Shown here: one piece after another, positions 1 through 7,047 of the stretch
Layout of the letters: every line of letters starts with the position of its first letter
Position numbering within the stretch: the first letter of the stretch is position 1
Source of the DNA: Micromonospora fulviviridis
GTDB taxonomy: Bacteria > Actinomycetota > Actinomycetes > Mycobacteriales > Micromonosporaceae
NCBI RefSeq assembly: GCF_014648395.1
Contig: NZ_BMRA01000006.1
Span: forward strand, 375,202-439,201
Reading direction: 5' to 3'
Length of the DNA: 64,000 bases
Made by a program: the position numbers and the translations under genes
The notes under the pieces: model-generated
The model's input: only the letters and a program-made list of their open reading frames with translations
What the model was told of the DNA's origin: nothing
The model's database searches: none

Positions 1-26
1 TCGCGGGGGCGACGGGGTGGTGCGGA

Positions 27-1433
27 TCAGTCGTCGCGGTGGGCGGCCCACCAGGACTGGCCGGTTTCGGGCAGGGTGTCGATCGGGTCGTAGTAGGCGT
101 AGCGCTTGTTGAGCGCTTCGAGGTCGGCGGACTCGATCGAGGTGCGGTAGTTCTTGGTCCAGTAGGAGATGCCGCGCTCGCGGTCGTACTCGGTGAGCAT
201 GTGCACCCAGCGCTTGCCCACGAAGGGGACGTCGCAGACGATCCGCGGGGTGGCGTAGCCGGGCAGGTAGCCCATGATGTCGTGCTGGAGCTGCTGGGCG
301 TGCCAGATGGGGACCCGCCAGTGCTCGGCGTTGGGGATCATGTCGCACATGTAGAAGTAGTACGGCAGGATGCCGGCCTCGCCCTGGAGGGCGAAGCAGA
401 GGTCGAGCAGGTCGGCGCTGGTGGCGTTGACGCCGCGCATGAGCACGCCCTGGTTGCGCACGTCGCGGACGCCGACGTCGAGGGCGGTCTGGGCGGCCTT
501 GGCGACCAGCGGGGTGATGGACTGCCGGTGGTTGACGTGGGTGTGGATGGCGAGGTTGACGCCGCGCCGGGCGGCGGTGCGGGCCACCCGTTCGAGGCCC
601 TCGACCACGTCGCCCTGGAGCCAGTGCTGCGGCAGGCCCATGAGGGCCTTGGTGGCGAGCCGGATGTCGCGGATGGTTTCGATCTCGAGCAGCCGCATGA
701 GGTAGGACTCGAGGTTCTTCCACGGCACGTTGGCCACGTCGCCGCCGGAGACGACGACGTCACGGACGCCGGGGTGGGCCTTGAGGTAGCCGATGTGGGC
801 GTCGTAGCGGTCGACGGGCTTGAGGGTGAGCTTCAGCTTGTCGACGGCGGGGGTGGAGTTGCCGACGAGGTCCATCCGGGTGCAGTGGCCGCAGTACTGC
901 GGGCAGGTGGAGAGCAGTTCGGCGAGGACCTTGGTCGGGTAGCGGTGGGTGAGCCCCTCGGCGACCCACATGTCGTGCTCGTGGAGGCTGTCGCGGCTGG
1001 CGTAGGGGTGTGAGGGCCAGTCGGTGCGCCGGTCGGAGGCCACGGGGATCATGTAGCGGCGGACCGGGTCGGCGAGGAACGCCTCGGTGGTCATGGGCTC
1101 GAACGGCACCATGGTGTTGAGCATCTGTGGGGGCACCAGCATCGACATGGTGGCCAGGGCCTTCTGGTCGGCCTCGAGGTCGGCGTAGAAGGTCTCGTCG
1201 ACGAGGTCGCCGAGGACGGTGCGCAGCTGCTTGATGTTCTTGACGCAGTTGACCCGCTGCCACTGGGCGTTCTCCCACTGCTCGCGGGTGACGTGGCGCC
1301 AGCCCGGGAAGCGGGTCCAGTCGGGTTCGACCAGAGGGCTGCGGCGGTATTCGTACGGCTGCCCGGCGGTCGGTACGGCGACCGGGGCGTGACGGGGTTG
1401 AGGGATGGTCTCAACCGGTTGGGTCTGGGTCAC
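27..1433 (-). CDS. kamA: Lysine 2,3-aminomutase (radical SAM)
   Basis: Moves the alpha-amino group of L-lysine to C3, giving beta-lysine, using PLP and a [4Fe-4S]/SAM centre in the cytoplasm. The cluster motif C177-x3-C181-x2-C184 is intact, and D364 (YMCDM) and D401 (CDVP) line up with the two lysine-binding aspartates of the clostridial enzyme. K407 should carry PLP, but the usual PGGGGK loop reads PFVGK, one residue shorter. The protein has 468 residues, close to the family length. The GTG start is chosen because AGGAGG (1438-1443) precedes it; the frame stays open to 1586 but would then run into kdd. It is divergent from the rest of the pathway, which supports lysine catabolism rather than an EF-P (EpmB) role. 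Confidence 0.93.
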   Translation of the reverse strand: MTQTQPVETIPQPRHAPVAVPTAGQPYEYRRSPLVEPDWTRFPGWRHVTREQWENAQWQRVNCVKNIKQLRTVLGDLVDETFYADLEADQKALATMSMLVPPQMLNTMVPFEPMTTEAFLADPVRRYMIPVASDRRTDWPSHPYASRDSLHEHDMWVAEGLTHRYPTKVLAELLSTCPQYCGHCTRMDLVGNSTPAVDKLKLTLKPVDRYDAHIGYLKAHPGVRDVVVSGGDVANVPWKNLESYLMRLLEIETIRDIRLATKALMGLPQHWLQGDVVEGLERVARTAARRGVNLAIHTHVNHRQSITPLVAKAAQTALDVGVRDVRNQGVLMRGVNATSADLLDLCFALQGEAGILPYYFYMCDMIPNAEHWRVPIWHAQQLQHDIMGYLPGYATPRIVCDVPFVGKRWVHMLTEYDRERGISYWTKNYRTSIESADLEALNKRYAYYDPIDTLPETGQSWWAAHRDD

Positions 1434-1482
1434 GGCCCCTCCTGACATGTGGTGCGGGTGATCAGCGATCCTGAAGGCTACT

Positions 1483-1524
1483 GGAAAATATCCGGTGAAG
1501 AAATTAGTCTGCCGGAAGTTTTCC
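1483..1524. promoter_or_regulatory. Imperfect inverted repeat between kamA and kdd
   Basis: Two 13-bp arms, GGAAAATATCCGG (1483-1495) and CCGGAAGTTTTCC (1512-1524), are inverted with two mismatches and 16 bp between them. They sit in the only AT-rich stretch of the intergenic space shared by the divergent lysine genes. The placement suits an operator for a pathway regulator. No regulator gene is adjacent, so the binder is unknown. Confidence 0.45.
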
Positions 1525-1576
1525 CGCGACGCGAGCCCTGGCCGAGGGTTCGGGCGGCTGGACATAGGGGGTCGGC

Positions 1577-2638
1577 GTGACGTCACCGGTGGGTCTGCAC
1601 CGAGTCGTGGAACCGGCGGGGGTGCTGCCGCAGGCGGCGTGGCGGCTGGACGCCGACCCGCGGATCGCGGCGAACGAGGTGCGCATCCGGGTCGAGCGGC
1701 TGAACCTGGACGCGGCGAGCTTCCGGCAGCTGTCGGAGAAGCACGGCGGCGACGGGGAGAAGGTCCGCGCCGAGGTGCTGGAGATCATCTCGACCCGGGG
1801 GAAGATGCAGAACCCGGTCACCGGCTCCGGTGGCATGCTGATCGGCACGGTGGAGGAGGCCGGGAAGCGGTCCCCGCTGGGGCTGCGGCCGGGTGACCGG
1901 GTGGCGACCCTGGTGTCGCTGACGCTGACCCCGCTGACGATCCTCGACGGGCTGGCCCGCTGGGACGGGCGCAGCGAGCAGGTGCCCTGCGACGGGTACG
2001 CGATCCTGTTCGCCCGGTCGATCGCCGCGGTGCTGCCGGGTGACCTGCACCCGGAGCTGTCGCTGGCGGTGCTGGACGTGTGCGGGGCGCCGGCGCTGAC
2101 CGCGCGGGTGGTGGCCGAGCAGGTGGCGCGGCGCCGCCGCGAGGACGACGGGCGTCCGGTGACGGTGGCGGTGATCGGCGGCGCGGGCAAGAGCGGCTCG
2201 CTGTCTCTCGCGGCGGCGCGGCGGGCCGGGGCCGGCCGTACCGTCGGGGTGGTGCCGGTGGCGGCGGAGCGGGACGCCCTCGAAGCGGCCGGGCTGGCGG
2301 ACGTGGTGGCGTTGGCCGACGCCCGGGACCCGGTGGGCCTGTCGACGGCGGTGACCACGGCGCTGGGCGCGCCGGCGGACGTGACGGTGGTCTGCGTGGA
2401 CGTGCCGGGCTGCGAGCACGGGGCGGTCCTCGCGACCGAGGACGGCGGCACGGTGATCTTCTTCTCGATGGCGACGAGCTTCGCGGCGGCGGCGCTGGGC
2501 GCGGAGGGCCTGGCCGCGGACGTGACCATGCTGGTGGGCAACGGGTACGTGCCGGGCCACGCCGAGGTGGCGCTGGAGCTGCTGCGCGCCGAGCCGGGGG
2601 TGCGTCGTCTGTTCGAGGCCCGGTTGGCGGCAGACTGA
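1577..2638 (+). CDS. kdd: L-erythro-3,5-diaminohexanoate dehydrogenase
   Basis: Oxidatively deaminates 3,5-diaminohexanoate with NAD(P)+ to 5-amino-3-oxohexanoate, the fourth metabolite of the beta-lysine route. The family signature GKMQNPVTGSGGML lies near residues 76-89, and a dinucleotide-binding loop (VIGGAGKSGSL) follows near residue 205. The 353-residue length matches the family. GTG is preceded by AGGGGG at a suitable distance. First gene of a rightward operon; the next start lies only 5 bp after its stop. Confidence 0.93.
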   Translation: MTSPVGLHRVVEPAGVLPQAAWRLDADPRIAANEVRIRVERLNLDAASFRQLSEKHGGDGEKVRAEVLEIISTRGKMQNPVTGSGGMLIGTVEEAGKRSPLGLRPGDRVATLVSLTLTPLTILDGLARWDGRSEQVPCDGYAILFARSIAAVLPGDLHPELSLAVLDVCGAPALTARVVAEQVARRRREDDGRPVTVAVIGGAGKSGSLSLAAARRAGAGRTVGVVPVAAERDALEAAGLADVVALADARDPVGLSTAVTTALGAPADVTVVCVDVPGCEHGAVLATEDGGTVIFFSMATSFAAAALGAEGLAADVTMLVGNGYVPGHAEVALELLRAEPGVRRLFEARLAAD

Positions 2639-2643
2639 ACATC

Positions 2644-4218
2644 ATGACGAACCCCTCGATCTTGTACCGCGGCGGAGTGCTGCACTGTCCTGCCGACCCG
2701 AGCGCGACGGCGTTGCTGGTGCGTGACGGGCGGATCGCCTGGTTGGGCGCCGACGCCGACGCGCCGGCCGCCGACCGGGTGGTGGAGCTGGGCGGGGCGC
2801 TGGTGACGCCGGCGTTCGTGGACGCGCACGTGCACGCCACCGACACGGGGCTGGCCCTGTCGGGGCTGGACCTGTCGGGTACGGACTCGGCGGGTTCGGT
2901 GTGCGAGGCGGTGGCGGCGTTCGCGGCGACGTTGCCCGCCGACGCCGTGGTGCTCGGGCACGGGTGGGACGAGTCCACCTGGTCGGATCGGGCGTTGCCG
3001 GACGCGGCCGCGCTGGACCGGGCGGCCGGGGGCAGGAAGGTGTACCTGTCGCAGGCGTCGATCCATTCGGCGCTGGTGTCGGCGGCGCTGCTGGCGGCCT
3101 GTCCGGACGCGGCGGCCGCGGCGGGGTACGACCCGTCGGGTTGGCTGCGTCGGGACGCGCACCACGTGGTGCGGGCGGCGGCGTTCGCGTCGGTGACCCG
3201 GACGCAGCGGGTGGCGGCGCAGCGGCGGGCGCTGGAGCACGCGGCGTCGCTGGGCATCGCGGCGGTGCACGAGTGCGGTGGTCCGGGCATCTCCGACGAG
3301 GAGGACTTCACCGGGCTGCTGGCGATCTCCGGGGCGGGGGTGCCGGAGGTGTACGGGTACTGGGGTGAGCTGCTGGGCGCGGCGCGGGCCCGGGAGCTGG
3401 GTGCGGTCGGGGCCGGCGGTGACCTGTTCGCCGACGGGGCGCTGGGTTCGCGGACGGCGCACGTGTCGGCGGCGTACCTGGACGGGGAGCCGGGGGCGTG
3501 CGGGCACGGGTACGTGACGGTCGAGCAGGTGCGTGACCATCTGCTGGACTGCGCGGCGCACGGTCTGCAGGGCGGTTTCCACGCGATCGGGGACGCGGCG
3601 ATCGGCACGGTGCTGGACGGGTTCGCGCAGGCGGCGCGGAAGGTGGGCGTGGACCGGTTGCGGGCGGCCCGGCACCGGGTGGAGCACGCGGAGATCATGA
3701 GCAAGCGGTTGATCGCCGGGTTCGTGGAGTACGGGATCGTGGCGTCGATGCAGCCGGCGTTCGACCGGCTGTGGGGTGGCGCGGGCCGGATGTACGAGTC
3801 GCGGCTGGGTCTGGACCGGTCGTTGGAGTCGAACCCGATGGGCGCCATGCACGGGGTGGGGGTGGCGTTGGCGTTCGGGTCGGACTCGCCGGTGACGCCG
3901 CTGGACCCGTGGGGGTCGGTGCGGGCGGCGGCGGCGCATCACAACCCGGCGCAGCGGATGAGCGTGCGGGCGGCGTTCGCGGCGCACACCCGCGGCGGGT
4001 GGCGGGCGGTGCACCTGGACAACGAGGGTGTCCTGGCGCTGGGCGCGCCGGCGACGTTCGCGGTGTGGGACACCCCGGCCGGGGTGGAGCGGGGCCTGCC
4101 GGTGTTGCAGGCCGAGGACCCGGAGGCGCGCGGCGCGGATGACCCGACGCCGCTGCCGGTGTGCCGGGCCACGGTGCTGCGCGGTGACGTGATCTATCAG
4201 GAAGGCACTTCTACGTGA
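2644..4218 (+). CDS. YtcJ-like amidohydrolase (amidohydrolase family 3)
   Basis: A metal-dependent hydrolase of 524 residues with the usual TIM-barrel marks: an HVHA metal motif near residue 62, HAIGD near 312, HRVEHAE near 344 and the catalytic-aspartate segment FGSDSP near 412. Known relatives hydrolyse amide or cyclic-imide bonds, but the substrate cannot be read from sequence. Its place between kdd and kamD, 5 bp after kdd, ties it to the lysine pathway, although it is not one of the classical kam genes. ATG at 2644 is used; the frame is open back to 2080, but that overlaps kdd in another frame. It could act on a cyclised lysine-derived intermediate (inference only). Confidence 0.85.
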   Translation: MTNPSILYRGGVLHCPADPSATALLVRDGRIAWLGADADAPAADRVVELGGALVTPAFVDAHVHATDTGLALSGLDLSGTDSAGSVCEAVAAFAATLPADAVVLGHGWDESTWSDRALPDAAALDRAAGGRKVYLSQASIHSALVSAALLAACPDAAAAAGYDPSGWLRRDAHHVVRAAAFASVTRTQRVAAQRRALEHAASLGIAAVHECGGPGISDEEDFTGLLAISGAGVPEVYGYWGELLGAARARELGAVGAGGDLFADGALGSRTAHVSAAYLDGEPGACGHGYVTVEQVRDHLLDCAAHGLQGGFHAIGDAAIGTVLDGFAQAARKVGVDRLRAARHRVEHAEIMSKRLIAGFVEYGIVASMQPAFDRLWGGAGRMYESRLGLDRSLESNPMGAMHGVGVALAFGSDSPVTPLDPWGSVRAAAAHHNPAQRMSVRAAFAAHTRGGWRAVHLDNEGVLALGAPATFAVWDTPAGVERGLPVLQAEDPEARGADDPTPLPVCRATVLRGDVIYQEGTST

Positions 4219-4290
4219 GCGAGCTTGCGAGCGAACCATCGACACAGCACAGGCGCCGGCACGGCGTCGCCGAGCGCAGCGAGGTGACGG
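4215..4290 (+). repeat. Intergenic repeat at an operon junction, copy 1
   Basis: A gene-less stretch begins GTGAGCGAGCTTGCGAGCG at the amidohydrolase stop (the TGA is inside the motif). It ends with GAGCGCAGCGAGGTGACGG, which supplies the ribosome-binding site of kamD. It resembles the second element at 6986-7045 in its GTGAGCG start and GCGAGC runs. I recall similar short GAGCG-rich repeats between genes in Micromonosporaceae; this was not checked. Confidence 0.5.
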
Positions 4291-4291
4291 C

Positions 4292-5851
4292 GTGACAGGC
4301 AAGCTTGGGCTGGATCCGGCGCTGGTGGCGCGGGCGCGGGAGTTGGCGCGCCGGGCCGGGCAGCCGGTGGTGGATCTGGCGCGCAGCCACACCACGGTGT
4401 CGGTGGAGCGGGCGGTGCTGCGGCTGGCCGGGGTGACCGGCGCGGACCCGGACGGCATCCCGTGGGTGAACCGCCTCGTGGACGCGGTGGTGGCCGACGT
4501 GGGTCTGGGTCACGGGGTGGCGGCGCCGGTGTTCGACGCCCTGGCGCGGGAGCAGATCGCCGACGTGACGCTGCTGGCGCAGAAGGCGGCCGCCGGGTCG
4601 GTGCGGTTCACCCAGCCGACGGGCAAGGCCGCCACGGCGGCCCGGAAGGCCGCCCGCAGGGCGGTCGCCGCGGGGGTGCGGCAGATCGACCGGCGGCGCG
4701 CGGAGCGGGACCGGCTGGTGAAGCGGTTCGGGGACCCGAAGCAGCGGCCGTGGATCTACCTGATCGTGGCCACCGGCGACATCTACGAGGACATCCCGCA
4801 GGCCCAGGCGGCGGCGCGGGCGGGGGCGGACATCATCGCGGTGATCCGGTCCACGGGGCAGTCGTTGCTGGACTACGTGCCCGAGGGCGCCACCCGGGAG
4901 GGCTTCGCGGGCACGTACGCCACGCAGGAGAACTTCCGGCTGATGCGGGCGGCGTTGGACGAGTCGTCGCGGGAGCTGGGCCGGTACGTGCGGTTGACGA
5001 ACTACGCGTCGGGTCTGTGCATGCCGGAGATGGCCACGCTGGCCGGCCTGGAACGGCTGGACATGATGCTCAACGACTCGATGTACGGGATCCTGTTCCG
5101 CGACATCAACCCGATCCGTACGTTCGTCGACCAGCGGTTCTCCCGGCAGGTGCACGCCCGTGCCGGGATCATCATCAACACCGGTGAGGACAACTACCTG
5201 ACCACCGCCGACGCGGTGGACGAGGCGCACACGGTGACGGTGTCGCAGCTGCTCAACGAGTACTTCGCGCATGAGGCGGGGCTGGCGGACTGGCAGCTGG
5301 GCCTGGGGCACGCGTTCGAGATCAACCCGGACCTGCCGGAGTCGTTCCGGCTGGAGCTGGCGCATGCGCTGCTGGCCCGGGAGTTGTTCCCCGACGCGCC
5401 GCTGAAGTGGATGCCGCCGACGAAGCACATGACCGGGGACGTGTTCCGCGGCAACCTGCTCGACGGGTTCTTCAACCTGGTGGGCACCATGACCGGGCAG
5501 GGCATCCTGCTGGTCGGCATGATGACCGAGGCGGTGGTGACGCCGTGGCTGTCGGACCGGGACATCGCCCTGCAGAACGTCCGGTACGTGCTGGGCGCCG
5601 CCGGCGGGCTGCACGAGGACTTCGTGCCGGCGCCGGGCGGGTTCATCCAGCAGCGCGCGCACCGGGTGCTCGGTGAGGCCGTGGACCTGCTGGAGCGCAT
5701 CGGTGACCAGTCGCTGCTGACGGCGATCGCCGAGGGCACCTTCGGGATCATGAAGCGGCCCGCGGACCGGGGCAAGGGCCTCGACGGCGTCGCGAAGCAC
5801 GAGGCCGACTACTACAACCCGGCCACGGACGTCCTGGAGCAGGCGGCATGA
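4292..5851 (+). CDS. kamD: Lysine 5,6-aminomutase alpha subunit
   Basis: Large subunit of the adenosylcobalamin- and PLP-dependent mutase that shifts the terminal amino group of beta-lysine (or D-lysine) from C6 to C5. The 519-residue sequence is recognisable along its whole length; conserved-looking blocks include YLIVATGDIYEDIPQA near 165, IRSTGQSLLDYVPEGAT near 187 and GTMTGQGILLVGMMTE near 400. The GTG start has GAGGTGA four bases upstream. It overlaps kamE by ATGA, which implies translational coupling of the two subunits. Confidence 0.95.
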   Translation: MTGKLGLDPALVARARELARRAGQPVVDLARSHTTVSVERAVLRLAGVTGADPDGIPWVNRLVDAVVADVGLGHGVAAPVFDALAREQIADVTLLAQKAAAGSVRFTQPTGKAATAARKAARRAVAAGVRQIDRRRAERDRLVKRFGDPKQRPWIYLIVATGDIYEDIPQAQAAARAGADIIAVIRSTGQSLLDYVPEGATREGFAGTYATQENFRLMRAALDESSRELGRYVRLTNYASGLCMPEMATLAGLERLDMMLNDSMYGILFRDINPIRTFVDQRFSRQVHARAGIIINTGEDNYLTTADAVDEAHTVTVSQLLNEYFAHEAGLADWQLGLGHAFEINPDLPESFRLELAHALLARELFPDAPLKWMPPTKHMTGDVFRGNLLDGFFNLVGTMTGQGILLVGMMTEAVVTPWLSDRDIALQNVRYVLGAAGGLHEDFVPAPGGFIQQRAHRVLGEAVDLLERIGDQSLLTAIAEGTFGIMKRPADRGKGLDGVAKHEADYYNPATDVLEQAA

Positions 5852-6600
5852 CGGAGAAGAAGATCGTCCGGCCGTACGGGGACACCACCGGCGACGGCAT
5901 GGTGCAGGTGTCGTTCACGCTGCCCGTGCCGCACGACAAGCGCGCCGAGGGCGCCGCCGTGCAGCTGGCCAACAAGATGGGCATCGACCCGGCGATGCTG
6001 GTGCACGCCAAGCAGATGGGCGACGGGTTCACCTTCTTCGTGGTCTACGGGCGGGTGAACCACCTCGTGGACCTGGACAAGGTGCAGGTGGTGGAACGGG
6101 ACTTCCCGCTGCTGTCGGCCAAGGAGGTCAACACGGCGGTGAAGCAGCGGATGCGGCGCAAGCTGTCCGTGGTGGGCGCCTGCATCGGCACCGACGCGCA
6201 CACCGTCGGCATCGACGCCATCCTCAACGTGAAGGGCATCGCGGGGGAGAAGGGCCTGGAGTACTACCGGGAACTGAAGGTCACCAACCTGGGCGCGCAG
6301 GTCAGCGTCCCGGAACTGGTCGAGGCGGCCCGGCGGGAGAAGGCCGACGCCGTGCTGGTCTCGCAGGTGGTCACGCAACGCGACGCGCACCTGCACAACA
6401 CCCGGGAGATGTCCGCCGCGTTCCGGGAGGCCATGCCCGCCGGCAAGCGGCCCCTGCTCATCGTCGGCGGCCCCCGCTTCGACGAGACCATGACCGGGGA
6501 GCTGGGCGTCGACCGGATCTTCGGTCGCGGCACCACCCCCGGCGAGGTCGCCAGCTACCTGGTGCACGCCCTGATCACCGAGAAGAAGGCGAGAGCATGA
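5848..6600 (+). CDS. kamE: Lysine 5,6-aminomutase beta subunit (B12-binding)
   Basis: Small subunit of 250 residues that carries the cobalamin- and PLP-binding residues. The B12 motif D116-x-H118-x2-G (GTDAHTVG) is present. K129 lies exactly 11 residues after the cobalt-ligand histidine, the same spacing as H133 and K144 of the clostridial enzyme, so K129 is the expected PLP lysine. A C-terminal Rossmann B12 domain follows (ADAVLVSQVV, LLIVGGPRFD). It is joined to both neighbours by 4-bp ATGA overlaps, so kamD, kamE and kal should be made together. Confidence 0.95.
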   Translation: MTEKKIVRPYGDTTGDGMVQVSFTLPVPHDKRAEGAAVQLANKMGIDPAMLVHAKQMGDGFTFFVVYGRVNHLVDLDKVQVVERDFPLLSAKEVNTAVKQRMRRKLSVVGACIGTDAHTVGIDAILNVKGIAGEKGLEYYRELKVTNLGAQVSVPELVEAARREKADAVLVSQVVTQRDAHLHNTREMSAAFREAMPAGKRPLLIVGGPRFDETMTGELGVDRIFGRGTTPGEVASYLVHALITEKKARA

Positions 6601-6989
6601 GCGACTCCCGGGTCGGCCTGACCGTCACCCACCGCCGGTACGTGCCGTACTCCCACGCCCACTACGCGGGCAACCTGGTCGACGGGGCGTACGCGCTGGG
6701 CCTGTTCGGGGACGTCGCCACCGAGGTGTGCATCCGCACCGACGGCGACGAGGGGCTGTTCGCCTCCTACTCCGACGTGCAGTTCAAGGCGCCCATGAAG
6801 GCCGGTGACGTGCTGGAGGTCGTCGCCACCGTCACCCGGGTCGGCACCCGCAGCCGCACCATCGACTTCGCCGCGCGGGTGGTGTGCCGGGGCCGCCCCG
6901 ACAGGTCCGAGTCCGCCGCCGAGGTCCTCGCCGAGCCGATCGTGGCGGTCACCGCCACCGGCACGGTGGTCGTACCCCCCGCGGCGTGA
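6597..6989 (+). CDS. kal: 3-aminobutyryl-CoA ammonia lyase
   Basis: Removes ammonia from 3-aminobutyryl-CoA to give crotonyl-CoA, the last dedicated step of the pathway. The protein is 130 residues, a single hotdog-fold domain. The N-terminal stretch RRYVPYSHAHYAGNLVDGAY and SDVQFKAPMKAGDVLEV fit this family. The ATG overlaps the kamE stop. Its presence implies that a 3-aminobutyryl-CoA-forming enzyme (Kce or a substitute) exists in the cell, although none is recognisable in this window. Confidence 0.9.
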   Translation: MSDSRVGLTVTHRRYVPYSHAHYAGNLVDGAYALGLFGDVATEVCIRTDGDEGLFASYSDVQFKAPMKAGDVLEVVATVTRVGTRSRTIDFAARVVCRGRPDRSESAAEVLAEPIVAVTATGTVVVPPAA

Positions 6990-7045
6990 GCGCGAGGAGT
7001 GAGCCGGGTTTGCGAGCCCCGCAGTCGCGAATGAAGGACAGCTCC
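6986..7045 (+). repeat. Intergenic repeat at an operon junction, copy 2
   Basis: Starts GCGTGAGCGCGAGGAGTGAG across the kal stop and ends GCAGTCGCGAATGAAGGAC, which provides the GAAGGA ribosome-binding site of the next gene. It is related in layout and GAGCG/GCGAGC content to the element at 4215-4290: both start within a stop codon and finish as a ribosome-binding site. Confidence 0.45.
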
Positions 7046-7047
7046 GC

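Noticed and set aside
1504..4458. A 984-codon open frame on the minus strand
   Set aside because: It is antisense to kdd and the amidohydrolase and is made of Arg/Pro/Ser/Ala-rich text with no domain; the plus-strand genes are clear. Such frames arise from high G+C.
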